DNA of 64,000 bases from Cytophagales bacterium (GCA_013299115.1 JAAFKA010000001.1:62001-126000), one strand, 5' to 3'. Positions 50,966 through 58,645 are shown, counted from the stretch's first letter. The notes: a model not told the origin generated them from the sequence alone. Numbers and translations: made by a program.

Positions 50966-50996
50966 TTTGTAACCTTCAATCATTTGCCTATCTTTG
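50966..50996 (+). promoter_or_regulatory. Promoter of rpsO
   Basis: TTTG (50966-50969), exactly 19 bp, TATCTTTG (50989-50996), perfect consensus. It gives a ~130-nt leader before the rpsO ATG. Confidence 0.8.
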
Positions 50997-51132
50997 CACC
51001 TCAAAACTGATGACGTACAAGCTACACAAATTTGTTAGTTGCTAAGAAAGTACCAAAAAAGTACACCAAAAGCACTACTCCTTGTCTGCTGGTCGTTTAT
51101 TGTATCTCAAAAACCATAAAACAAATACTGAA

Positions 51133-51405
51133 ATGGTAACGAATGAAAAAAAAGTAGAACTGTTTGCAAAACATGGCTTTGCTAAAAGCACAAAAGATAC
51201 AGGTTCTCCAGAATCTCAAATTGCGTTGTTCACACACCGCATCAATGAATTGACCGAACACTTAAAAGTTCACAAAAAAGACCACTCAACTCGTTTAGGT
51301 TTAGTTAAGTTAGTTGGTAAACGCAAAAGGTTATTGACTTACTTGCACGACAAAGATATTACTCGTTACAGAGCTGTATTGGCAGACTTGAATTTGAGAA
51401 AATAA
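51133..51405 (+). CDS. rpsO: 30S ribosomal protein S15
   Basis: A 90-residue small-subunit protein binding 16S rRNA. The start is ATG 51133 ([11 protein letters not shown]); the in-frame upstream extension to 51082 is not part of the S15 family. The conserved core [40 protein letters not shown] and LLTYL..RY are intact. The ~130-nt leader is of a size seen for S15 autoregulation, but the known regulatory structure was not identified. Followed by two hairpins, the second a strong terminator. Confidence 0.97.
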   Translation: MVTNEKKVELFAKHGFAKSTKDTGSPESQIALFTHRINELTEHLKVHKKDHSTRLGLVKLVGKRKRLLTYLHDKDITRYRAVLADLNLRK

Positions 51406-51422
51406 TCTCTATGTATTCAGTC

Positions 51423-51455
51423 AAACTTGCTAAGTTTTTAAAACTTAGCAAGTTT
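51423..51455. repeat. Hairpin after rpsO
   Basis: AAACTTGCTAAGTTTT, T, AAAACTTAGCAAGTTT: perfect 16-bp arms. Located 17 bp after the rpsO stop, before the stronger terminator. Confidence 0.75.
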
Positions 51456-51485
51456 AGCCTTGAAAACCTTACTTGTCTTTTTTGC

Positions 51486-51527
51486 AAACTCCTATTGTGT
51501 CCTGTCGGCTGCAATAGGAGTTTTTTT
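51486..51527 (+). terminator. Rho-independent terminator of rpsO
   Basis: 12-bp stem (AAACTCCTATTG with CAATAGGAGTTT), 14-nt loop, then a run of seven T. Confidence 0.88.
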
Positions 51528-51571
51528 GTATATAAGTGAATTAAAAATTTAATTTTTTTTGCCTATTCTTT

Positions 51572-52978
51572 CTATAAACATTCCAACATTAGCTGCCAAA
51601 GAATTTCCACGTGCTGTTGCGTTACGTTGCTCTGCCCTATCACTATGCGAATTACATACTTGCCGTTGAGTTTGGTATGGGTCAAAAAAGCCTTGCCTGT
51701 TTGGTTAATCCGTTGCAGCCAAGCAGCATTTAGACTGTCGAGGGTGGCTTCGTCCTGTAGGTGAGCAGGTTTGTACCGAAAACAAATCAAGTTGAAAGGC
51801 ACAGGAGCAAGGATTTCCATGTCGTTTCGAGCATTGATTTTGGCAAGCAAGCCTTGTGTCCATTCCAAATGATTGCGAATGTAAGTTTGCAACCCTTCTA
51901 CGCCATAACTCCGCAAGACAAACCACAATTTCAAAGCCCTGAAACGTCTGCCGAGTTGGATTCCCCAATCTCTGTAATTGTTTACTTGGCTGTCGTTTTG
52001 TGTTTTTAGGTATTCGGGCAAAATCTCAAAGGTGCGTATCAGACTTGTTTTGTCCTTCACATAATAGGCTGTGCAGTCAAAGTTTGTCAAAAGCCACTTG
52101 TGCGGATTGAAAACATAGCTGTCGGCTTGGTCTATTCCTGCAAATAAATGGCGTTTTTCGGGCAACAATGCAGCCGTACCCGCATAAGCAGCATCTACGT
52201 GCAGCCAAACTCCCCAACGCTGGCAAATTTCGGCTACTTGGGTTACGTTATCAACGGCTGTCGAGCTGGTCGTGCCTATGTTGGCAACCACACAAAGAGG
52301 CAAAATTCCCGCCGCCTTGTCTTTGCGAATAGCCTCCTCCAACTGTTCGGGGATAATGGCAAAGTCTTGATTGACAGCTATTTTTCGCAAATATTTTTTG
52401 CCCATACCTGCAATTTTTACGGCTTTGTCTATCGAAGAATGAGTTTCGGTAGAGCAATAAACCGCCATAGGAGGTTGTTTTTCAAATCCAACTTCGTTGG
52501 TAGCATAATTGGTAGCTTTTTCTCTTGCCGTCAAGATAGCACATAACGTAGCCGTAGAAGCCGTATCTTGAATAACGCCATGCCACGCAGCAGGCAAACC
52601 ACATAAGTTTGCCAACCACTGCATCATCATTTCCTCCAATTCGGCAGCAGCAGGTGATGTTTGCCACACCATACATTGGGCAGCTAAGGTGGCGGTAAGC
52701 ATTTCGGCAAGCAAAGCAGGCGGACTACTGTTAGCAGGAAAATAAGCACAAAACAAAGGGTGCTGCCAATGGGTCATATTCGGCACTATCAGCCGTTGAA
52801 AATCCGCAAAAATAGTTTCAAAATTTTCGCCTTGTGCGGGGGCTTGCTTAGGAAGTTGGTTGTAAACCTCTTGCGGTTGGGTGCTGGGGACAACTTTTTG
52901 CTGTTCTATATTTTGCAAATAGTCTGCCATCCAGTCTACCAATTCGTGGGCGTATTTTCTAAAATTTTCGGGTTGCAT
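51572..52978 (-). CDS. PLP-dependent aromatic-L-amino-acid decarboxylase family protein
   Basis: A 468-residue group II decarboxylase. It opens FRKYAHELVDWMADYL, typical of this class; the PLP lysine is Lys ~290 in FNPHKWLLTNFDC; HVDAAYAGTAALLP carries the Asp that contacts the cofactor; TETHSSIDKA and the NIGTTSSTAVD segment are conserved too. Family members make biogenic amines such as tryptamine or phenylethylamine from aromatic amino acids; the specific substrate cannot be read. It has no obvious operon partner, and a nested hairpin lies upstream (53000-53091). Confidence 0.92.
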   Translation of the reverse strand: MQPENFRKYAHELVDWMADYLQNIEQQKVVPSTQPQEVYNQLPKQAPAQGENFETIFADFQRLIVPNMTHWQHPLFCAYFPANSSPPALLAEMLTATLAAQCMVWQTSPAAAELEEMMMQWLANLCGLPAAWHGVIQDTASTATLCAILTAREKATNYATNEVGFEKQPPMAVYCSTETHSSIDKAVKIAGMGKKYLRKIAVNQDFAIIPEQLEEAIRKDKAAGILPLCVVANIGTTSSTAVDNVTQVAEICQRWGVWLHVDAAYAGTAALLPEKRHLFAGIDQADSYVFNPHKWLLTNFDCTAYYVKDKTSLIRTFEILPEYLKTQNDSQVNNYRDWGIQLGRRFRALKLWFVLRSYGVEGLQTYIRNHLEWTQGLLAKINARNDMEILAPVPFNLICFRYKPAHLQDEATLDSLNAAWLQRINQTGKAFLTHTKLNGKYVIRIVIGQSNVTQQHVEILWQLMLECL

Positions 52979-52999
52979 TTCAAAGTTAAGTCTGTGTAT

Positions 53000-53091
53000 T
53001 AGAGTTTATGAATAATTACCCAAAGATGTCATTTTTCAAAAAATGACATCTTTTGCCAAGCCTCTTAACAAAAAATTATTCATAAACTCTA
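53000..53091. repeat. Nested double hairpin
   Basis: Outer arms of 18 bp (TAGAGTTTATGAATAATT, 53000-53017, with 53074-53091) enclose an inner 15-bp hairpin AAAGATGTCATTTTT-CA-AAAAATGACATCTTT (53022-53053). The inner core recurs at 62731-62767. It lies upstream of the decarboxylase gene. Confidence 0.8.
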
Positions 53092-53230
53092 TTTAGTTTT
53101 TAAAATTTACTTTTTTATTGCTTGCAATTGTTGCTATTAATTGTATTTGAACAATCAACTAAAATACAAAACTTTTTGTGGCAAGCTCAACAAAAGTAAT
53201 AAAGGTCTTTACATAACCAAAAATTACAAA

Positions 53231-54073
53231 TTAATTATGCAACAATTTCAGCAATCTTGTCAAGGTATTTTTCAGCAACCTTCTGTCGACAATAAAGTCT
53301 AAAAAGCCATGTTCTTGCACAAATTCAGCCGTTTGGAAACCTTTGGGGAGGTCTTTGCCTATGGTTTCACGTATGACGCGTGGACCCGCAAAACCAATCA
53401 AAGCCTCTGGTTCGGCTATGTTGAAGTCGCCAAGCATGGCATAAGAGGCTGTTACGCCGCCTGTGGTGGGGTCTGTCATCAGCGAAATGTAGGGCAGTCC
53501 TTCCTCGGCAAGCAGAGCTAATTTGGCAGAGGTCTTAGCCATTTGCATCAATGAAAACCCTGCTTCCATCATTCTTGCCCCGCCAGAACGTGAAATAATG
53601 ACCATTGGCGTTTTGTGCTGGCGAGCATGGTCTATTGCCATTGCTATTTTTTCGCCTACCACTGCCCCCATAGACCCGCCAATGAAGTCGAAATCCATAC
53701 AGGCAACCGTAATTTCCATGCCACTCATCTTGCCCGAAGCTGCTCTGAGGGCATCTTTTAGCCCACTTTTGGCTTGGGTTTCTTTTATCCTTCGACTGTA
53801 CGGCTTGCTGTCGGTAAAAGCCAAGGGGTCGGCTGCATACATTTCGGCTGCTATTTCGGTATATTCGTTGTTGTCAAACAAAATTTCGAAATATTCCTTA
53901 GAACCTATCCTTGCGTGGTGGTTGTCTTCAGGACAAACATAGACGTTGTTTTTCAACTCCCTAACGTGAATAATGTTTCCGTTGGGGGTTTTATACCAAA
54001 GTCCGTTGGGGGTATCTTTTTTTTCGGTGGTGGGCGTGGTAATGCCCTTTTCCTGTCTGTTAAACCAACTCAT
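53231..54073 (-). CDS. accD: Acetyl-CoA carboxylase carboxyltransferase beta subunit
   Basis: A 280-residue subunit of acetyl-CoA carboxylase, first committed step of fatty acid synthesis. The carboxyltransferase crotonase-like core is intact ([64 protein letters not shown]). The N-terminal zinc ribbon is degenerate: of the four expected cysteines only Cys47 (YVCPED) remains, the others reading Thr29, Gly32 and Asp50. Zinc binding through the usual four cysteines is therefore unlikely. Possibly last gene of an operon with Rpn, OsmC and SirB1-like genes (63-bp gap). Confidence 0.94.
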   Translation of the reverse strand: MSWFNRQEKGITTPTTEKKDTPNGLWYKTPNGNIIHVRELKNNVYVCPEDNHHARIGSKEYFEILFDNNEYTEIAAEMYAADPLAFTDSKPYSRRIKETQAKSGLKDALRAASGKMSGMEITVACMDFDFIGGSMGAVVGEKIAMAIDHARQHKTPMVIISRSGGARMMEAGFSLMQMAKTSAKLALLAEEGLPYISLMTDPTTGGVTASYAMLGDFNIAEPEALIGFAGPRVIRETIGKDLPKGFQTAEFVQEHGFLDFIVDRRLLKNTLTRLLKLLHN

Positions 54074-54136
54074 GAGTTTCTTAATAGTTTTGTACGTTAT
54101 TTGTCTTACGAAATTTGCAGACTGTTTTAGGCATAG

Positions 54137-54952
54137 TTATTCATTCATTTCATTGCGAAAAAACTCTATTTGTTCAGTTCCCAATCCAGTAATATCCGCA
54201 ATTTCATCATTTGTTAAATTAGTTTTGATGAGTTTTTTTACTATTTTTTCCACAACAAGCATTTCTCTTGCTATGTCATCTGTTTCACGCATACGTGCGT
54301 ATTCGTAAGCCTCCAAATCTTCTTTTTTCCAAAGATGACGGTCTGCTTCGGTGTAAGCACTTCTTAAACCTTCATCATCTAAATTTGGTGGCAAAACAGT
54401 TAAACTTTCCGCATTTTTAATAAAATACACCCATTTCTCTACCAAAGTTTGCAACTCTTGTTCAGTTTTATTGAATTTAGGTAGTTCAATAAAATTGAAA
54501 TCCAAATCCTTCAATTTGTGTTCTTTGGTTTCTGCATCTAAGATTAAGTGCCTTGATAAGTAATTTTCGGTTTCCAAAAAAACAAAATTCAAGATACCAA
54601 TAAAAATAGTAGGTTTTAGCTTGTAATATTGCTCGCCCACATTGAGTTGAGCCGAATAGCTTTTGGCACTATAATAAACCACTCTTTTGGCAAAACCAAC
54701 TTTATCCGTAACCTGCATCTCGACAATATACTCATTGCCTATCTTGTCTTTTGCTTTCACATCTAAAATAGTAGATTTTGCACCTAAGACAATAGGTACT
54801 TGATAAGGGTTTAAAATGGCAACCCAAATAATTTTTTTATTGCCTTCCAATTTCAAAACAGCATTAAGAAAAGAAATCAAAATTTCTGTCTTATTCTCAT
54901 TGCCAAAGATTTTGCGGAAGGCAATATCATTTTTAATATCTGCAAATTGCAT
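54137..54952 (-). CDS. Rpn family PD-(D/E)XK nuclease / transposase-like protein
   Basis: A 271-residue protein of the Rpn (recombination-promoting nuclease) family. Typical opening DIKNDIAFRKIFGNEN, LISFLNAVL, then the nuclease core D-x-K-A-K-D (TILDVKAKD) and EYIVEMQV, with RVVYYSAKSYS after it. The C-terminal region has LEAYEYARMRETDD and a KLIKTNLTNDEIADITGL stretch, as in this family. Such genes are often numerous per genome and may be mobile or linked to conflict; this copy is intact, 9 bp after the OsmC gene, so it appears to be carried in a housekeeping operon. Confidence 0.92.
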   Translation of the reverse strand: MQFADIKNDIAFRKIFGNENKTEILISFLNAVLKLEGNKKIIWVAILNPYQVPIVLGAKSTILDVKAKDKIGNEYIVEMQVTDKVGFAKRVVYYSAKSYSAQLNVGEQYYKLKPTIFIGILNFVFLETENYLSRHLILDAETKEHKLKDLDFNFIELPKFNKTEQELQTLVEKWVYFIKNAESLTVLPPNLDDEGLRSAYTEADRHLWKKEDLEAYEYARMRETDDIAREMLVVEKIVKKLIKTNLTNDEIADITGLGTEQIEFFRNEMNE

Positions 54953-54961
54953 AATTGTTTC

Positions 54962-55372
54962 TTACCAATTAAAAGTAAAACTTTGTTTGACCTCTGGCGA
55001 CAAGCTGCGAGAAACAGGGCAAGTTGAAGCTGTATTTTTGAGCAAAACTTTTTGTTTTTCGTCTAAACTATTTACCTGTGGCAAAGTCAAATTAACAACA
55101 ATTTCGGCTATTCTGCGCGGATTGTTTGCCATAATTTTTTGAATTTCGCAATTCATACCTGCCAAATCTATATTTTCCCTTTGGGCTACTATGCCCATAG
55201 TGGTCATGACGCAAGTGGCTAAGGAAACGCAAAGCAAATCCGTAGGCGAAAAAGCCTCTCCTTTGCCGAAGTTATCTGTGGGGGCATCAGTAATAATTTG
55301 GTTGCCCGACTGCAAATGTAAGTTTTCTGTTCGAAGTTCACCTACATAAGTGCTTTTCATTTGAAATGTCAT
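54962..55372 (-). CDS. OsmC family protein
   Basis: A 136-residue cytoplasmic protein of the OsmC/Ohr superfamily. FSPTDLLCVSLATCVMTTMG carries the C-terminal-half cysteine, and a later TASTCPVSRSLSP supplies the second Cys, the pair that reduces organic hydroperoxides. An N-terminal strand YVGELRTE and the G-x-G segment fit. Either ATG at 55372 or 55360 could start translation. Second gene of the operon after the SirB1-like gene (24-bp gap). Confidence 0.93.
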   Translation of the reverse strand: MTFQMKSTYVGELRTENLHLQSGNQIITDAPTDNFGKGEAFSPTDLLCVSLATCVMTTMGIVAQRENIDLAGMNCEIQKIMANNPRRIAEIVVNLTLPQVNSLDEKQKVLLKNTASTCPVSRSLSPEVKQSFTFNW

Positions 55373-55396
55373 CTGAATTTTGTTTTTTTATTGTTA

Positions 55397-56227
55397 TTAC
55401 ACTTCCAAGACTGTCAACATTCGCCTTACTTCTTTCATCTTTTCGTGGTCTTCTATTTTTTCGAAACTAAAAGACAAGTTTCGCAAAATCCTTTTGAGCA
55501 TATCTAAGTGCGTACAAGGCTGATAAAACACATCAGATGCAGGCAAATTGAGTTGTTCTATGTAATTATCTATGTCCGATTTATTGAAAATAATCCCTTT
55601 GTTAGTTGGATTGATATAAAACTGCATCAAATCACTTTTATAGGTAAGTATAAAAATATTGGGCAAATTTACGCCATAAATTGGTATTTTAAACTTGGCA
55701 GCCACCAATAAGTAAACGCAACACAAGGCAATAGGGTTTCCCATACGGGTTTCCAACACCATGTTAATCATAGAGTTATTGATAGCCTGATAGTCAGGAT
55801 TGGGTTTAAAGCGGAGTTTGCCAAAAAAAATGCTGTTCATTATCCGCACTGTATCGTGGGGGTGCAGGTCTTCTCTGAACACTTGCCACACTTCATAATA
55901 AATTTGCTCTATCTGGATTTGCAAGTTCTTGATTTCTAAACTTGGGTATTCATAAGTTGCCAATATCCACAATCCTTTGAGTAGGTCGTCTTGTTCGGCT
56001 TGTTTCCATACTTGCAATTTTTCTAATACAGTTTCAAAACGAAGATGATGCACAATGTTGTCTATCCGTTTCTGCACTTTTTGGTTAGTCTGCTGCTGCG
56101 ATTCTTCTTCGAGATAAGGTATCATTTGCGACCCCAGCATATAAATTTGCTTTTCTACGAGGTGCAATATCTCCTTGTCGTCTTCGTCTATTAGTGAAGC
56201 TAAGGCTTTTAGTTCGTTGGTTGTCAT
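55397..56227 (-). CDS. SirB1/transglutaminase-like family protein
   Basis: A 276-residue cytoplasmic protein. The N-terminal part is helical; the central part contains the family segment RMGNPIALCCVYLLVAAKFKIPIYGVNLPNIF (positions ~150-190), where the transglutaminase-type Cys falls in LCCVY; then INPTNKGIIFNKSDI. In other bacteria this gene type sits near prmC and has a tetratricopeptide end; its reaction is unknown. First gene of an operon with osmC and rpn genes. Its promoter (56328-56358) is divergent with that of the Crp/Fnr gene, and a small hairpin repeat sits in its leader. Confidence 0.85.
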   Translation of the reverse strand: MTTNELKALASLIDEDDKEILHLVEKQIYMLGSQMIPYLEEESQQQTNQKVQKRIDNIVHHLRFETVLEKLQVWKQAEQDDLLKGLWILATYEYPSLEIKNLQIQIEQIYYEVWQVFREDLHPHDTVRIMNSIFFGKLRFKPNPDYQAINNSMINMVLETRMGNPIALCCVYLLVAAKFKIPIYGVNLPNIFILTYKSDLMQFYINPTNKGIIFNKSDIDNYIEQLNLPASDVFYQPCTHLDMLKRILRNLSFSFEKIEDHEKMKEVRRMLTVLEV

Positions 56228-56269
56228 ACACTTAGGTCTTGTCAGGGTTATTTAACCATTACCTTTTGG

Positions 56270-56300
56270 GAACTAACATTTTTCAAAAAAATGTTAGTTC
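56270..56300. repeat. Small hairpin repeat in the SirB1-like leader
   Basis: GAACTAACATTTTT, CAA, AAAAATGTTAGTTC: perfect 14-bp stem, 3-nt loop. It lies ~20-50 nt after the predicted start point of the minus-strand promoter at 56328-56358. Confidence 0.85.
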
Positions 56301-56327
56301 TTAAAATTTATTTTGTGGTACTGTCTG

Positions 56328-56358
56328 CAAAGTTAATCATTTTGCAATATTGCACAAA
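56328..56358 (-). promoter_or_regulatory. Promoter of the SirB1-like operon
   Basis: Minus strand TTTG (56358-56355), exactly 19 bp, TAACTTTG (56335-56328). Perfect consensus, back to back with the plus-strand promoter at 56361-56391. Confidence 0.78.
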
Positions 56359-56360
56359 AT

Positions 56361-56391
56361 TTTGGAATAGTTTAAAAATACTATAAATTTG
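56361..56391 (+). promoter_or_regulatory. Promoter of the Crp/Fnr-like gene
   Basis: TTTG (56361-56364), exactly 19 bp, TAAATTTG (56384-56391). Perfect consensus; its -33 box is only 2 bp from that of the divergent promoter, and together they form CAAAATTTTG, a palindrome. Confidence 0.78.
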
Positions 56392-56450
56392 TAAGTAGGC
56401 TTTCTGCCATAAAGAGAAGAATAGTTACCTCAAAGTTCAAATAAACTATT

Positions 56451-57137
56451 ATGACCGTAGATTTAAAATATTGGTATTTAAGAACACAATCACTATTCTC
56501 ACAGCTAAGCAAACAAGAAATTTCTGACCTCAATGTTTTGTCTTGTTTCAAGACTGCCAAAAAAAATGAATACATCTATTTTGGTGGCGATGACCTTGAC
56601 AGGTTATATTTTTTGAAACAAGGAAGAATTAAAATAGCTTTTCAGAACGAAAATGGTGAGGAAATCGTATGCGAAATATTGAAAGAAGATGATGTTTTTG
56701 GGGCAATTAGCCTCCAAAATCAAAAAAATACTTGTAATGAATATGCACAGGCTTTGTCTGACGTATCGTTGTGTAGTTTTACTATTGCTGATTTCGAAAG
56801 AATTTTGGAAAACAAGCCACACTTAGCCATTCAGTATGCAAAAAAAATGGGCGAAAAAGTAAATGTTGTCCAAAATAAATTTGCTGATATTGTTTTTAAA
56901 GACAGTAGACAAAGAATTATCAATTTTTTTAAACTCCACGCCGAACACGAAGGCAAACTCCAAGCCAATGGTTCTTATCTGATTGAAATGTATTTGACCC
57001 ACCAAGATATAGCTCACTTTACGGCAATTTCTCGCCAAACGACCACCAAAATTATCAATGAATTGATTGCAGAGCAAAAGGTTATTTACCTCAACCGCAA
57101 AAAAGTTATTATCCCTGATTTGAAAAGTTTATGGTAA
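56451..57137 (+). CDS. Crp/Fnr family transcriptional regulator
   Basis: A 228-residue regulator. N-terminal cyclic-nucleotide-type sensor domain (~20-115) with YIYFGGDDLDRLYFLKQGRIKI and EDDVFGAISL; a dimerisation helix (~118-145); and a C-terminal HTH_Crp domain (~150-225) with LTHQDIAHFTAISRQTTTKI as the recognition helix. No cysteine cluster suggests an Fe-S sensor like FNR. It may control the adjacent run of small stress-type genes (YceI, YHS, DoxX); that is inference from position only. Two repeats follow its stop. Confidence 0.93.
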   Translation: MTVDLKYWYLRTQSLFSQLSKQEISDLNVLSCFKTAKKNEYIYFGGDDLDRLYFLKQGRIKIAFQNENGEEIVCEILKEDDVFGAISLQNQKNTCNEYAQALSDVSLCSFTIADFERILENKPHLAIQYAKKMGEKVNVVQNKFADIVFKDSRQRIINFFKLHAEHEGKLQANGSYLIEMYLTHQDIAHFTAISRQTTTKIINELIAEQKVIYLNRKKVIIPDLKSLW

Positions 57138-57163
57138 GGAATGCAAATAGAGGTTATTACGAT

Positions 57164-57232
57164 TTGTACCGTAGCCTTTAGGCTGCAAGGTTGTTACCAA
57201 AAAGACCTTGCAGCCTAAAGGCTACGGTACAA
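57164..57232. repeat. Perfect 28-bp hairpin after the Crp/Fnr gene
   Basis: Arms 57164-57191 and 57205-57232 pair perfectly over 28 bp (TTGTACCGTAGCCTTTAGGC...), loop of 13 nt. Located 27 bp after the regulator stop. No T tract, so a repeat rather than a typical terminator. Confidence 0.85.
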
Positions 57233-57295
57233 TGCAACGGAAAATTGTTCAGAAGTAACATTTCTCAAAGAAATGTTACTTCTAATAGCGTTGCA
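57233..57295. repeat. Nested hairpin, ACATTTCT-CAA-AGAAATGT family
   Basis: Outer TGCAACG and CGTTGCA (57233-57239, 57289-57295) enclose the perfect 15-bp stem AGAAGTAACATTTCT-CAA-AGAAATGTTACTTCT (57251-57283). It starts right after the 28-bp hairpin. Confidence 0.8.
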
Positions 57296-57414
57296 AACAA
57301 CTTGTGTGGCACGCCAAGAAATTTTAAAAAAAATTTGGGTTTTGTCATATAGCTGACAATTCGTGAGTTTGCTATAAGCTATTTTTGCTAAAACAATTTG
57401 GCACAAACAAACTT

Positions 57415-58176
57415 ATGAAACTCAAAAATTTATTTATCCTATTCATTATCAGCTTGTTAGCTACCAATGCAATAGCACAAAACACAACACCTGCAAATGG
57501 TACAGCCACCCCTGCCAAAGGCTTCAAATACAACAATAATTTTGATGTAGCCCTCAATGTTGGTGGTGGCGAATTTGCCTCAGCTTTCTCGTGGGTAAAG
57601 TTTCACGGAATTGGGAAAAAGCAAAAGTTTAAAATTGGCTATGGTTTGCGACTATCAAACTATTTTGGCTCTGACAAAAAATATATCACCGCACCTGCAA
57701 GCCTGACCACAGGCAGCACAGGCGTAGGCGTAATTTTTCAGGACAATATCGAGAAAAATTTTGATACTTTGAGCCTTGCCTCTGCCCAAGCAAACAGCCT
57801 AAATGCTTCAATCAACCTGCAATACAGTTTTTCACAAAAATTTGAAATTGGTTTTAACATCGATGCCATCGGTTTTAGTTTTGGTGGCAAACAGACAGGA
57901 GTTTTACAAAGCACCTTGACAAATCCAAACAAAACCGCAGCCGCAGCCACACCAACAAGTTTTAATGCTTTATTGATTAGCGACAATGATTTAGGCAGTT
58001 TAAACTCCGAATTTTATGCTCGTTATTGGTTTAATCCAAAGTTTGCTATACGTGCAGGCGTAGGTTTTATGTTTACCGAATACACAACCGACAAAAAATA
58101 TGTGCTGGACAATGACCGTTATCGGTATAAATCTTTGATGGGCTTGCTTGCTTTTACTTATTCTCCGTTTAGATAA
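57415..58176 (+). CDS. Predicted outer-membrane beta-barrel protein
   Basis: A 253-residue protein starting at ATG 57415, with a signal peptide (MKLKNLFILFIISLLATNAIAQ). After a Thr/Pro/Ala-rich linker (QNTTPANGTATPAKG) the sequence alternates in a strand pattern with aromatic residues at strand ends (FKIGYGLRLSNYF, FEIGFNIDAIGFSFGG, FYARYWFNPKFAIRAGVGFMF) and ends LAFTYSPFR, a terminal Phe/Tyr strand as in outer-membrane barrels. Function unknown. A -7-like TATTTTTG lies at 57380-57387. The repeat array and mobile element copy 3 follow the stop. Confidence 0.75.
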   Translation: MKLKNLFILFIISLLATNAIAQNTTPANGTATPAKGFKYNNNFDVALNVGGGEFASAFSWVKFHGIGKKQKFKIGYGLRLSNYFGSDKKYITAPASLTTGSTGVGVIFQDNIEKNFDTLSLASAQANSLNASINLQYSFSQKFEIGFNIDAIGFSFGGKQTGVLQSTLTNPNKTAAAATPTSFNALLISDNDLGSLNSEFYARYWFNPKFAIRAGVGFMFTEYTTDKKYVLDNDRYRYKSLMGLLAFTYSPFR

Positions 58177-58185
58177 CCTGTAGAA

Positions 58186-58645
58186 CGGACTTTAGTCCGT
58201 TTCCGAAGTATAGACGATAAACGGACTAAAGTCTGTTTCTGAAGTATAGACGACAAACGGACTTTAGTCCGTTTCCGAAGTATAGATGACAAACGGACTA
58301 AAGTCCAATGCTATTAAGCTAAGAAAACTTGCAACCTCGAGGAGCAATTCCATTGTGGGTTAAACAATAATAGCCCTACATGAAACGTAGGGGAATATTT
58401 GCAAATTTGCATCCAACCTCGAAGAGGTTGAACAATGGCACAGGGTAAGTAAGGTTGTTCAACCTCTTCGAGGTTGTGGCGTACTCTCTTATCTTTTCCC
58501 TACGTTGCACGTAGGGCTATTGCTGTTCAACCTCTTCGAGGTTGTAAAAAAACTCTTAGCTTAATAGCATTGGACTAAAGTCTGTTTCTGAAGTATAGAC
58601 GACAAACGGACTAAAGTCCGTTCTACAGGACTAAAGTCCGTTTTA
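58186..58645. repeat. 36-bp tandem repeat array interrupted by a mobile element
   Basis: Units start at 58186, 58222, 58258 and 58294, each exactly 36 bp, CGGACTnnAGTCnGTTTCnG, AAGTATAGAnGAnAAA. Unit 4 is split: its first 12 bp (58294-58305) are followed by the 267-bp element and a repeated GACTAAAGTC, then its remaining 24 bp (58583-58606). Unit 5 begins at 58607. Without the 277 bp, unit 4 equals unit 2 exactly. Units 1/3 and 2/4 alternate in the centre (TTT or AAA). Confidence 0.92.
58296..58582. mobile_element. ~267-bp palindromic mobile element, copy 3, with 10-bp target duplication
   Basis: Core 58306-58572 with 20-bp terminal inverted repeats CAATGCTATTAAGCTAAGAA and its complement, flanked by identical 10-bp direct repeats GACTAAAGTC (58296-58305, 58573-58582). 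The interior matches copy 1, but the segment between inner inverted repeats (58371-58392 and 58498-58519) is reversed. No open reading frame, so it must be mobilised in trans, if mobile at all now. Confidence 0.9.

Noticed and set aside
52981-52988. TAACTTTG on the minus strand as promoter of the decarboxylase gene
   Set aside because: It ends 2 bp before the ATG, would give a start point inside the gene, and has no -33 box at proper spacing.
54137-54952. The Rpn-family gene as an active transposon
   Set aside because: No terminal repeats or target duplications flank it. It lies 9 bp from the OsmC gene and looks like an ordinary operon member, though the family is sometimes mobile.
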